The notes below the pieces were generated by a model. The model did not search any database. It was not told the origin of the DNA and saw only the letters and a program-made list of their open reading frames with translations. Below are positions 16,975 through 25,270 of a stretch of DNA of 64,000 nucleotides, piece by piece (the stretch's first letter is position 1; each line of letters opens with the position of its first letter). The stretch covers positions 2,674,501-2,738,500 of the forward strand of contig NZ_OY781882.1 in NCBI RefSeq assembly GCF_963677125.1, written 5' to 3'. Position numbers and translations under genes: made by a program. The DNA is from an uncultured Desulfobacter sp. (GTDB lineage: Bacteria; Desulfobacterota; Desulfobacteria; Desulfobacterales; Desulfobacteraceae).

Positions 16975-18423
16975 CTATTCCTTTTTTTTCTTCTTCCTTT
17001 TAATATACCAATCTTGATCACCATAAAATTTATCTGAGCATTCCGGACACATGCTATGACTGAAAGAAACTTCGGAGTGCTTCTGGATATAGGATTCCAA
17101 TACATTCCAATACCCTTGGTCGTCTCGAATTTTTTTGCATGATGCGCAGATTGGAATTAATCCGCTTAATGTTTTTATATTTTCAATCGCTTCTTTCAGT
17201 TCAATTATAAGTTTTTCCCTTTCTGCCTCAATACGTTTTCTTTCAGTTATATCCTGAACAATACCAATGCCACTCAATGGAATCTCATTTTGATCAAATT
17301 TTACCTCGGCAATTTCACGCACCCATTTTTCACTACCATTTACGATAATTCGATGTTCTATATCATATGGGGCTCGATTGAGAGCAGCGGCCCACGAATC
17401 CGAAACAAAATTTAGATCATCAGGATGTATTACTGAAAGGAATCTATCAAAGGTTATAGGTTCTTTTTTTGAAACATTGAAGAGGCGATAAGCTTCTTCG
17501 GACCACTCTAAATCCTTGGTTGTCAAATCCAGGTGCCAGCTTCCCATTTGTCCAACTCCCTGAGCCCTTTTAAGATTGGTTTCACTCTTTTTTAGGGCAA
17601 TTTCAGCCCTTTTTCGTTCATCAATCTCCAACCGAAGTTTTTCATTGATGGAATTCAGAGCTTCAGTTCTTTGTTCTACTATCTTTTCTAAATTTTCACG
17701 ATGCTCGTTAAGTTGGTCTTCAACCTTTTTCTGACGACTAAATGCGTGATACATATTTTTCTGCATATAATTAATAGCAACCGCTAAGTCATCCAATTCA
17801 TTATTTTGTTGTGCGTTTTGATTAAATACCAATGGTGTGCCTATTGCATCCAAAGATAATGCAGAGGTATAATTTGTTATTTTTAATAAAGGCCCGATCA
17901 CCATGCGATAAATTAGAAATAAAATCACAATGCAGGCAATAAGTATTATGGAAGTTTGTGATAAAGTCGTGGCCAGTATAGCCTTGGATATCTTTTGTTT
18001 TACATAGTTCAGATCACCTACAATATGCAATACACCCAAAGTATATGTTTTGCCGTTATAAGTATGAACTATCGAAAACTTTCGAGATAGTTTCATTGAG
18101 CTGGGCTTATTACCAGCGTTACAAATTTGAACGTCTTTTGAGTGGATGTCTGCATACTGGACACCCGGTAACCGACAAATACCTAGCAGTATGACCTTTA
18201 AACTGTCATTGTCGTCCACCCATAGAGTTTCTCGAATAACATCTGAATAGCTATTCTGGATTTCATCAAATTTATTTTTTATTTCTTTTGTTTCTTTAAA
18301 CCACGTAATTAAACCAGTAATTATAATAAATAGAATAATAGTCAGGATTGCAAAAAACAGCACGTTCCTTATCAGGTGTTTTGCAATCCTGCTATACGGA
18401 AGAATAGAAAATAAACCTCTCAT
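16975..18423 (-). CDS. membrane PAS sensor with coiled coil and a cysteine-cluster C-terminal domain, no kinase
   Basis: This 482-residue protein has membrane segments near 17-40 and 150-175, enclosing a small periplasmic loop of about 100 residues. A HAMP-like region and a long coiled coil (about 220-290) follow, then a PAS domain at about 290-410 (GSWHLDLTTKDLEWSEEAYRLF to GIVQDITERKRI). A C-terminal module has the pattern CASCKKIRDDQGYWNVLESYI...HSMCPECSDKFYG, with four cysteines that probably bind metal. This module is common at the ends of PAS/GAF signal proteins. No HisKA/HATPase, GGDEF or methyl-accepting domain is present. It starts 4 bases after the periplasmic binding protein gene ends, so the two are likely one operon. 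Confidence 0.85.
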   Translation of the reverse strand: MRGLFSILPYSRIAKHLIRNVLFFAILTIILFIIITGLITWFKETKEIKNKFDEIQNSYSDVIRETLWVDDNDSLKVILLGICRLPGVQYADIHSKDVQICNAGNKPSSMKLSRKFSIVHTYNGKTYTLGVLHIVGDLNYVKQKISKAILATTLSQTSIILIACIVILFLIYRMVIGPLLKITNYTSALSLDAIGTPLVFNQNAQQNNELDDLAVAINYMQKNMYHAFSRQKKVEDQLNEHRENLEKIVEQRTEALNSINEKLRLEIDERKRAEIALKKSETNLKRAQGVGQMGSWHLDLTTKDLEWSEEAYRLFNVSKKEPITFDRFLSVIHPDDLNFVSDSWAAALNRAPYDIEHRIIVNGSEKWVREIAEVKFDQNEIPLSGIGIVQDITERKRIEAEREKLIIELKEAIENIKTLSGLIPICASCKKIRDDQGYWNVLESYIQKHSEVSFSHSMCPECSDKFYGDQDWYIKRKKKKKE

Positions 18424-18427
18424 TCAT

Positions 18428-19150
18428 TCACTCCGGTAGATAAGGAGATATTATTTCGTTATAAAATTGGTTGTATGTTCCATCTTGTTTCATTTTTCTT
18501 AAAGTTTCTGCGAGTAGCGGTGCCAAAGATTTATGGCTGTTGTGTAAATACAAAAAGTTTGGTTCTACAGCAAGCGGTGGATCAATAAATTCAATCTCCT
18601 TAAAACCGAGATTTTTAATTACGGCATATCCGGAAAGTTTTGTGACCAAAGCGACATCAGTGCGATCTGTATGCAAAAGCTTAAATAGCAATTCCTTATT
18701 TTTTACTTTTGTGACGGACTTTGCATTGGTCACCTTGTTATCAAAAATCTTCCATCCATGTATATAAGCAACGTTTAAATTCATCAAACTTGACCATCCA
18801 TTGAGCCTGATATTTTTATTTTTTGTAAATGCTCCAAAGATGAACTCGCCAAAGGGTTCAGAGACCTGAACGAGATTGGGATAATTTTTTGATAACCCGC
18901 CGATTCTTGGGCCGTCACCGTCATCAACCCCTTCGTTTACATGAATCAAAGATCTACCAACCGGAGGTGTGTTTCGTGTTACTTTTATATTATTTTGAGA
19001 GCAAAGCACCTCCACTAACCGGAAAAAAAATGCCTCATATGGAGAATGAATGGTACAATTGATGTTTAGATGATTTTGTTCTCTCCCATATACAAATGGG
19101 GTAAAAAGCACCCATATTATTGTTGCATAAATGGCGATATTTTTTTTCAT
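18428..19150 (-). CDS. periplasmic solute-binding protein (bacterial type 3 family)
   Basis: This 240-residue protein has a signal peptide at about 1-22 (cleavage after VYG or similar). The mature part matches the amino-acid-type periplasmic binding fold: the strands around VARNTPP-like positions, DVALVTKLSGYAVIKNLGF and the C-terminal LRKMKQDGTYNQFYNEIISPYLPE. The stretch MKQDGTYNQFY is the usual final helix of this family. There is no ABC permease next to it. The downstream neighbour is a membrane PAS protein, so it may feed a ligand signal to that sensor rather than a transporter. The ligand is unknown. Confidence 0.85.
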   Translation of the reverse strand: MKKNIAIYATIIWVLFTPFVYGREQNHLNINCTIHSPYEAFFFRLVEVLCSQNNIKVTRNTPPVGRSLIHVNEGVDDGDGPRIGGLSKNYPNLVQVSEPFGEFIFGAFTKNKNIRLNGWSSLMNLNVAYIHGWKIFDNKVTNAKSVTKVKNKELLFKLLHTDRTDVALVTKLSGYAVIKNLGFKEIEFIDPPLAVEPNFLYLHNSHKSLAPLLAETLRKMKQDGTYNQFYNEIISPYLPE

Positions 19151-19361
19151 CTTTCCTCTCTTGGTTTATACAATAGTTACATGTCGAAAGACATTTTCTC
19201 TAAGGAGACCATCTTTCTCATTTTATCGATGGTATCTATTCCCATCCAGGCCTATTTCCAACCAACATTCAATAGTAAAAGCATTGTTGAGAGAGGCTAT
19301 CAAATTATCACTGCGGCCTCCCCTCCCCCCTTAAATGTGAAATCATTTAAAAAATGGCAAG

Positions 19362-20888
19362 TTACATCCCATAATCTTCCCCATAAAAGCGCTGAAAATT
19401 TTTATTAAATTTTATCCAGTTGTAATTACGTTTTTTTTGTTCCTGGATATAAATCTTCCAAGCTTCTCTTTCTTTGGCGGATTTGAGTTTTTTCACGGGT
19501 TCAAATTTATACGGATTTTCTATTGTATAACCGCCCTGGGACGGTTCAAATTTCCCTAAATTTTTTAGTCTTCCATCATTGCCCCATCGCAAGCTTTCAG
19601 GCTCTCGTCTATAAGCGCGTGCATCAAACGACAAAATATCCTCAACTTGTCCTGTTCCGTGATATGCCAAACGGCATTTGGACAATTTGCGCAAATTGTT
19701 TTTGGAGAGCGGGCCATGTTGGCTAAAACCGGGCTGTTTAAAGGTACTTGAGTTTCGTTGTCTTCCAGTGTTTCTATTACCGGGCTGTTCGGTGTTTCTT
19801 CCATTGTTCTTATCTCCTTTTTTGTGGCGTTCAAGGATAATGCCGTTTTTGGCAATTCGCATTCCGGTTTTAGAAAAAGGGATGCTTGAATTTTTTTTAG
19901 TCTTGCCGCCGATATCCGTTAAAACATAACCTGCTCCCCTGGGCTTGACTTCAAGACCGATCCTGGCCAGTTCCCGATGGAAGTCTTGCCAGGTGTTAGA
20001 TTTAATTGCCGCCTGGGCGATAAACTCTTTTGATTCTAGAACAAAGGTCTCAAAGGATTTCAGCCCGGTTTTAGTTTCAAAATCTTTGGCCTTGGCATTT
20101 TCCCGTTTGGGCTCCCGTTGAAAAAATTCTTTGACCTCATAATCTCCGGCTGATTTTTCATAAGAACCAAACCGGTCCTGAAGTTTTTTCTTGGACAAAT
20201 TTTTATCAAAATCGCTTAATTTTATATGATGCCCATCTTTTTGTTTGTGGCCGATTGCCGCCAGGATGCAGCCGTTCCCTCGCATTTGCACAGTTAAACC
20301 GTAAACGGCAAGTTCTTTGTGCAAGAACTGCCAATCCCTGGCATTGTCAAAGGCCTGTTTTACATCTGATTGCCGCTGCTTCACGTAATCGCTAAATTGC
20401 TGTTCAACACCGACATCAACCTTGAGTTTATATTTTTCCTCCAGGAGCCGGCACGTTTTATCCCGTTTATAATAATCATAGAAAGGATCATGCCGGGTGT
20501 ATCTTTCCTTTTGGATCATATTGTAAGCAACATGCATGTGGGGATGGTCTGTGTTGATGTGTATTCCGCAGAGCCGTTGATGGTCTTCAAAACCTAAAGC
20601 GGCTGCAAATTCTTTTTCAATGTCTTTAAAATCCTCCAGAGAAAGCTTTTTGAAATCTTCGGGATGAAAACTGACTACCATATGATAGGTTTTTTCTTTT
20701 TTTGTCCGGGTGTTCATTGCCTGGGTGGCTTTAATTTCATCAATGGCCAGATCATAATCCTGCCCGGCATAACAGCCGGCTGTCCATTTTGCAAAGAGCT
20801 TTTCTCTTTCATGGCCGGCGCCTATATATGCCCCTAAACGTTTTATGTTGTCGTTTTGCGGTTCGCACTGGATACGTTTTGATATCAT
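19362..20888 (-). CDS. traI: MOBP relaxase, RP4 TraI-like
   Basis: This 508-residue protein resembles RP4 TraI throughout its N-terminal relaxase domain. The catalytic tyrosine is Tyr21 (GAYIGAG). The metal-binding motif HINTDHPHMHV is at about 125-135. KTYHMVVSF and ALGFEDHQRL are family signatures. After it, two copies of a TraI-type repeat appear: WQFLHKELAVYGLTVQMRGNGC at about 180 and WQDFHRELARIGLEVKPRGAGY at about 315. The enzyme should nick oriT and stay covalently bound to the 5' end of the transferred strand. The gene follows traJ and the probable oriT. It is shorter than RP4 TraI (over 700 residues), so the C-terminal part is reduced. Confidence 0.92.
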   Translation of the reverse strand: MISKRIQCEPQNDNIKRLGAYIGAGHEREKLFAKWTAGCYAGQDYDLAIDEIKATQAMNTRTKKEKTYHMVVSFHPEDFKKLSLEDFKDIEKEFAAALGFEDHQRLCGIHINTDHPHMHVAYNMIQKERYTRHDPFYDYYKRDKTCRLLEEKYKLKVDVGVEQQFSDYVKQRQSDVKQAFDNARDWQFLHKELAVYGLTVQMRGNGCILAAIGHKQKDGHHIKLSDFDKNLSKKKLQDRFGSYEKSAGDYEVKEFFQREPKRENAKAKDFETKTGLKSFETFVLESKEFIAQAAIKSNTWQDFHRELARIGLEVKPRGAGYVLTDIGGKTKKNSSIPFSKTGMRIAKNGIILERHKKGDKNNGRNTEQPGNRNTGRQRNSSTFKQPGFSQHGPLSKNNLRKLSKCRLAYHGTGQVEDILSFDARAYRREPESLRWGNDGRLKNLGKFEPSQGGYTIENPYKFEPVKKLKSAKEREAWKIYIQEQKKRNYNWIKFNKNFQRFYGEDYGM

Positions 20889-20970
20889 GGCATTAAACTG
20901 TGATGATGGTACTTATCCATCAAAAATGTTGGTATGGCCTGAATATATTGAAGAAAACAGGGCTGCAACA

Positions 20971-21312
20971 TCACACCATATCCCGAATTTTAGAAATGAC
21001 CGGCCTGAGCTGTCGCTGCCTGTCTTCAATGTCATGCAGCACCTTTCTTATTTCCGAAGGCGGCACATTTTTAAACCCCTGGGCAAGATAGTATTTAAGC
21101 AGCCCTCCAAGCCTGCCAAGGTCAGCGTTCACTTTAAGCGCAGATAAAAAAGCTTCCTGGTCCAGCCTTGATTCTATCTTTTGGCCGGTTAGAATCCGGC
21201 GGATATATTCAGAGACAGAAAACCCAGTCTGTTTGGCAAGAAGCTTGATTTGGCTATATTCTTTTTGCGTCACATAAGATTTGAGGGTTATTTCCCGTTT
21301 GTCTTTTTTCAT
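20971..21312 (-). CDS. traJ: relaxosome protein, RP4 TraJ/MobC-like
   Basis: This 113-residue protein has a ribbon-helix-helix start (REITLKSYVTQKEYSQIKLLAKQTGFSVSEYIRRILTGQ). The NADLGRLGGLLKYYL segment matches the same stretch in RP4 TraJ. TraJ binds the inverted repeat next to nic and recruits the relaxase. A matching inverted repeat lies just upstream, at 21334-21378. The gene is 82 bases upstream of traI, an order like that of IncP plasmids. Confidence 0.9.
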   Translation of the reverse strand: MKKDKREITLKSYVTQKEYSQIKLLAKQTGFSVSEYIRRILTGQKIESRLDQEAFLSALKVNADLGRLGGLLKYYLAQGFKNVPPSEIRKVLHDIEDRQRQLRPVISKIRDMV

Positions 21313-21333
21313 TGATCCCCTGCGTTTTGTTAT

Positions 21334-21392
21334 ACCATCAGGAATAACGGTTTTGCGGGCACCATTATTCCTGATGGTGTTACCTGGTTAAT
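21334..21392. other. probable oriT: 14-base inverted repeat and nic-like site
   Basis: ACCATCAGGAATAA at 21334-21347 and TTATTCCTGATGGT at 21365-21378 are a perfect inverted repeat. A further GGT/ACC pair extends the stem after one mismatch, leaving a loop rich in G and C. On the plus strand TACCTG/G follows 2 bases after the repeat, with the presumed cut between G386 and G387, 8 bases from the arm. RP4 oriT has the same layout (TraJ repeat, then nic 8 bases away). The polarity would deliver traJ and traI last, as in RP4. It lies between trbM and traJ. Confidence 0.65.
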
Positions 21393-22041
21393 TGGCCCAT
21401 TCCCAACGGTTTTGTGATATTGCCTCCGCTATCTGGGCTTGTTCGTTTCTTGACTTGGCATAAATTACATAATATTCATTGCCGTCGTCATCTTTGACCT
21501 TACGGCCTATATTGGAACCGATATAGACTGGCTGTGATTGTGAATATTGTGAGTAGGCGGTGTATTGATTACTGTTAATGGCGGCATAATACTTCAAACA
21601 ATATGCCGGTAATTCAGGGTCAACGGCCATTACGGTAACCCCGGAAGAGTGGTTGGAAATAGAGCCAAAATTTCGTCCCGTTGAAATAACCACTTTGACA
21701 AGATTTTTATTTAACTGTTCAACAGTGCAGGCAGAACAATTGTAATCAACAAGGACGTTAATCAAGCTGGGCATCCCTTCTGCATTTGAATCAGGACATT
21801 TTTTCAGAAAAGATTTTCGGGCGTCCCTGGTGTCGGATAGTTTCTTTTTTTTGATGCTGAAAAAATAATTTAAAGCAGGATCACACTCGTCCGGCCTGTC
21901 GCCCGAAGACAAGCATAAGATGGATTCACAAGCCAATTTCTGTTCATCTGTTAATTCATCATCTGCCCATGACAGAGATGTTTCACCTAAAAAAAGTATC
22001 CAAAAAAGAAAAATCGTAATGGTTGCTGCAAACTTTTTCAT
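21388..22041 (-). CDS. trbM: TrbM-like secreted conjugation protein
   Basis: This 217-residue protein has a signal peptide at about 1-26 (ending SWA-DD). The mature start is typical of TrbM/KikA: LACESILCLSSGDRPDECDPALNYFFSI, where the cysteines probably form disulfides. TrbM is found in IncP tra/trb modules; its exact role is not settled. It overlaps trbB by 4 bases and ends next to the probable nic site. Confidence 0.85.
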   Translation of the reverse strand: MKKFAATITIFLFWILFLGETSLSWADDELTDEQKLACESILCLSSGDRPDECDPALNYFFSIKKKKLSDTRDARKSFLKKCPDSNAEGMPSLINVLVDYNCSACTVEQLNKNLVKVVISTGRNFGSISNHSSGVTVMAVDPELPAYCLKYYAAINSNQYTAYSQYSQSQPVYIGSNIGRKVKDDDGNEYYVIYAKSRNEQAQIAEAISQNRWEWAN

Positions 22042-22973
22042 TTTAAAATCCTTAATTTTTGTGTTTCCGATTGAAATCCATAATCGTTTCCTATTTCGGC
22101 GATATCCTCTATTTTTCGGCCTTCTTTGGTTCGTTTGATAAAAATCACCAGATCAACCGCCTCCTGGATTAAATCATCCATGGGATTTGGCACCACTTCG
22201 GCAATCAGCTGCTGCAGCCGGACCAGTCCCCCGGCACAGGAATTGGCATGGACGGTGCACACCCCACCCGGGTGACCGGTATTCCACGCCTTTAACAGGT
22301 CAAGGGCTTCACCGCCCCTTACTTCACCAACAACGATTCTGTCCGGGCGAAGCCTCATGGTGGCTTTGAGAAGATGCTGCATATTGGTGTTCCGGTTTGT
22401 GCGCAGCATCACCTTATTTTTTGACAGGCATTGCAGTTCGCTGGTGTCTTCGATAATGACAAGCCGTTCATCACCGGCAATATTTGCCAATTCTGCCAGA
22501 ATCGCATTGGTCAGGGTGGTTTTGCCGGAACCCGTTCCGCCCACCACCAGGATGTTTTTCTTGTTTGCAATGGCATCGCAGATAATTTGCTGCTGATCCG
22601 GTGACATGATCCCGGAATGGACATAATTATCCAGGGTAAATATATTGATCGCCTTTTTGCGTATCGTGAAGGTGGGATTGGCCACAACCGGAGGGAACAA
22701 CCCTTCAAACCGGCTGCCGTCCAGGGGCAGCTCGCCTTCAACAACGGGAGAATCCTTTGTAACGACGGCGCCGAGCATGGACGCAACCTGGCTCAGTATT
22801 CCGGAGGCGGATGATGCAGGAATGGCGGACACTTCCACCATTCCCTTGTCAAACGTATCGAGCCATAGCTTACCGTCAGGGTTGAGCATGACTTCAATCA
22901 CGTTATCATCATCCAGGGCCTGGGTAACAATGGGGCCTAAATTATGCTTCAAACTGTCCAAAACAACGCTCAT
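22038..22973 (-). CDS. trbB: conjugation ATPase TrbB (VirB11 family)
   Basis: This 311-residue protein has Walker A GGTGSGKTT at about residue 155-163. The VirB11 features VIIEDTSELQCL, VRGGEALDLLKAWNTGHPG and VCTVHAN are present. It forms hexameric rings that power pilus assembly and substrate transfer at the inner membrane. The open frame extends 15 codons upstream, but ATG 22973 has the ribosome-binding site AGGAA. The gene is separated from the other trb genes and sits between traF and trbM, unlike RP4 where it begins the trb operon. Confidence 0.93.
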   Translation of the reverse strand: MSVVLDSLKHNLGPIVTQALDDDNVIEVMLNPDGKLWLDTFDKGMVEVSAIPASSASGILSQVASMLGAVVTKDSPVVEGELPLDGSRFEGLFPPVVANPTFTIRKKAINIFTLDNYVHSGIMSPDQQQIICDAIANKKNILVVGGTGSGKTTLTNAILAELANIAGDERLVIIEDTSELQCLSKNKVMLRTNRNTNMQHLLKATMRLRPDRIVVGEVRGGEALDLLKAWNTGHPGGVCTVHANSCAGGLVRLQQLIAEVVPNPMDDLIQEAVDLVIFIKRTKEGRKIEDIAEIGNDYGFQSETQKLRILK

Positions 22974-22986
22974 TTCTATTCCTTTC

Positions 22987-23424
22987 CTAAAAAACAAAAA
23001 GAGGTGTGATCGTATCAACTATTGAAGATTGAGGTACAAACCCGAGATACCGGCTATCCAACGAGTATTTGGTGTCGCCGATTACAACGAATTGCGCAGA
23101 AGGCACGATGCCTGTTTTTGGGAAAAAAGGCGTAATCGCCCGGCCTTTACTATCTGTATGCGAGGCTGGGGGCAATCGGTATGCCTGCCCTGGTAAGGCA
23201 GCCACACGTTTCATCAAAGGTGTATTTTTAACGTACTTTGATACAAGAGCCTGTTGTGAATCAGTTGGATGAAAGACCACATAAGAGCCTTTGGCAATTG
23301 CCCGGGAGGTTTTTAAATATAAACCTCGGGGCAGACTTGAGGAGACATTGATATAACAGTATTGAGATACAAAAAAACAGACCGCGAACAAAAGACTGCA
23401 GGGCAGCAAGATTTTATATTTCAT
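22987..23424 (-). CDS. traF: conjugative pilin-processing protease TraF (S26 family)
   Basis: In this 145-residue protein an N-terminal membrane segment (about 5-25) is followed by SSSLPRGLY, which holds the catalytic serine, and MKRVAALPGQAY, with the general-base lysine. These are the two boxes of TraF, the signal-peptidase-like enzyme that cyclises the TrbC pilin. VVIGDTKYSLDSRYLGFV is the closing family motif. It overlaps traG by 11 bases. It suggests that TrbC, encoded at 37983-38303, is processed to a cyclic pilin (inference from RP4). Confidence 0.9.
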   Translation of the reverse strand: MKYKILLPCSLLFAVCFFVSQYCYINVSSSLPRGLYLKTSRAIAKGSYVVFHPTDSQQALVSKYVKNTPLMKRVAALPGQAYRLPPASHTDSKGRAITPFFPKTGIVPSAQFVVIGDTKYSLDSRYLGFVPQSSIVDTITPLFVF

Positions 23425-25270
23425 TATTTGATACCTCTTTGAGCTTGGAAAGATCTATGCGATCGGGCGGCGGGGTTTTAACCCGCTTTTGAAAGACAGG
23501 ATCTAAGAAATAGAGTATCTGCTGACCGTATACCGTGTTGTACCCGGCAACAAATATCAGCATATCACCGGGGGTTTTGATACCCCCTTTTTCGTCTTTG
23601 ACCGGGCCTTTCAGCCTCATGCATTCATCCGGTGTGAGCAGCGGTCTTGCCACTTCGCTAATGGATACTGAGGCATTGCCCATGCCGCCTAACCGTTTGC
23701 CGGAAACACTGGTCTTTTTATCCACAACAGTGGTTTTGCCGGTCATATCCGACAACAGCTTCGCGGTTTCTATCTTGTTGGGTGCATATGCAATCCTGAC
23801 ATGGCAGTTTGATGTAATTGATTCGTCCCGGGTATAGGCCTCCTGCAATTGGGATAGATCCTGGACGATGATATAAGCCTTCACGCCGTAACCGGCCATA
23901 AACGCCAGGGCCTTTTGCATGATTTCCAATTTGCCCAGGCTGGTGAATTCGTCCAGCATGAGCAAGAGCCTGTGTTTATAACCCACTACGGCTTGCCCGT
24001 TTTTAAACTCCATTTTCTGGGTGAATTTTCTTAACGCCAAATTAAAAAACACGCGCAGCAGCGGCCTTAACCGGTCAAGGTTGGCAGGGGATACAACCAG
24101 GTATAAATCAACAGGGTTTTGCGAATTCATGATATCTGAAATGAAAAAATCAGACTCAGAGGTGTTTTTTGCGACAATGGGATCACGGTACAATGAAAGG
24201 TTGGTGACAGCAGTGGATACAACCCCGGACAACTCACGGTCGGCTTTGATCACAGCTTCACCGGCATAACTGTCAATGGTTGATTGTATGTTGTCTGCCA
24301 GATCCGTATCCATGTCCGGATACCGTTTTTTCAGGATTTGTGCGTGTTCTTTGTCTATCATGGCATAAAGCAGGTTTTTGACATCCCCCTCATTGTCGCT
24401 CTTTGTAATTTCGGCCACGACATCGGCAAGGGTGGCATCCTGCTTTGATACAATGACATGCAAAATTAATCCGGTCAGCAAGGCATACCCGGCCTGGGTG
24501 AAATAATCTTTCATGCCCTTGCCGTCTGGATCACAGATCATCTGTGCAATATTCTGGGCATCAGCAATGGCATGATTCGTATTAATCCGCACTTCTGCCA
24601 AAGGATTCCATTTAGCAAAAGAGAATGTTTCATCGGCAGGGTCAAACTTGAGAATTTTATGATGTAATTCTTTGGCCCTGTACCCTGATGTCAACGCGTA
24701 ATTTTCGCCCTTAATGTCCAGGGTTACGCTTGAGCCCGGCCAGGCAAGCAATGATGGTATCACCAGGCCCACACCTTTACCGGATCGGGTTGGCGCAAAT
24801 GCTAAAATATGCTCAGGGCCGTTATGGATCAGATATTTGGTGCCCCGGGCCAACGGGAAGCCGCCGACATATACACCTTCTTTGGCGTCAAGCCCCATGG
24901 CAGGCAACTCTTTTTTCTTTGCCCAGGTTGCGGTGCCGTGCAGATTTAAGTTGCCTTTCGGCTTTTTCCTGAGAATCAGGAAAAAGCCGAAAGCCGTACT
25001 GAGGACAAAGACTCCAAAGATCAAATCAACCCGATTACCCACCGGGGTATCTATTATGTATTTGTTCCATTCAAACACCTTCCAGGGCAGGTAATACGTA
25101 TCAAACACCGGCTTACCCAGGTCAGGATGGTATCGCAATGCCCTGGCTACGGTTTGCGTGGAATAGCTCATAAAGGCAAAGCCCCACAACAAAAAACAAA
25201 CCGGGAAGAGCAGCGGATACCTGCTCTTTTTTGCCTTGGCCTGCTTAAGGCCGTATTCTTGTTTTTTCAT
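23414..25270 (-). CDS. traG: type IV coupling protein TraG/VirD4
   Basis: This 618-residue protein has N-terminal membrane segments at about 15-35 and 75-95. Walker A (APTRSGKGVG) is at about 155-163 and Walker B (LLLMLDEFTSLGKL) at about 440-455. These are the standard elements of the hexameric coupling ATPase that brings the relaxosome to the secretion channel. It overlaps traF by 11 bases and the ArdC-primase gene by 4, so all are translated in series. No substitutions in key residues are visible. Confidence 0.95.
   Translation of the reverse strand: MKKQEYGLKQAKAKKSRYPLLFPVCFLLWGFAFMSYSTQTVARALRYHPDLGKPVFDTYYLPWKVFEWNKYIIDTPVGNRVDLIFGVFVLSTAFGFFLILRKKPKGNLNLHGTATWAKKKELPAMGLDAKEGVYVGGFPLARGTKYLIHNGPEHILAFAPTRSGKGVGLVIPSLLAWPGSSVTLDIKGENYALTSGYRAKELHHKILKFDPADETFSFAKWNPLAEVRINTNHAIADAQNIAQMICDPDGKGMKDYFTQAGYALLTGLILHVIVSKQDATLADVVAEITKSDNEGDVKNLLYAMIDKEHAQILKKRYPDMDTDLADNIQSTIDSYAGEAVIKADRELSGVVSTAVTNLSLYRDPIVAKNTSESDFFISDIMNSQNPVDLYLVVSPANLDRLRPLLRVFFNLALRKFTQKMEFKNGQAVVGYKHRLLLMLDEFTSLGKLEIMQKALAFMAGYGVKAYIIVQDLSQLQEAYTRDESITSNCHVRIAYAPNKIETAKLLSDMTGKTTVVDKKTSVSGKRLGGMGNASVSISEVARPLLTPDECMRLKGPVKDEKGGIKTPGDMLIFVAGYNTVYGQQILYFLDPVFQKRVKTPPPDRIDLSKLKEVSNNEI

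Noticed and set aside
19123..19361. Possible left att site of the conjugation module
   Set aside because: No copy of the tRNA 3' ends or other direct repeat to the right edge could be found by eye.
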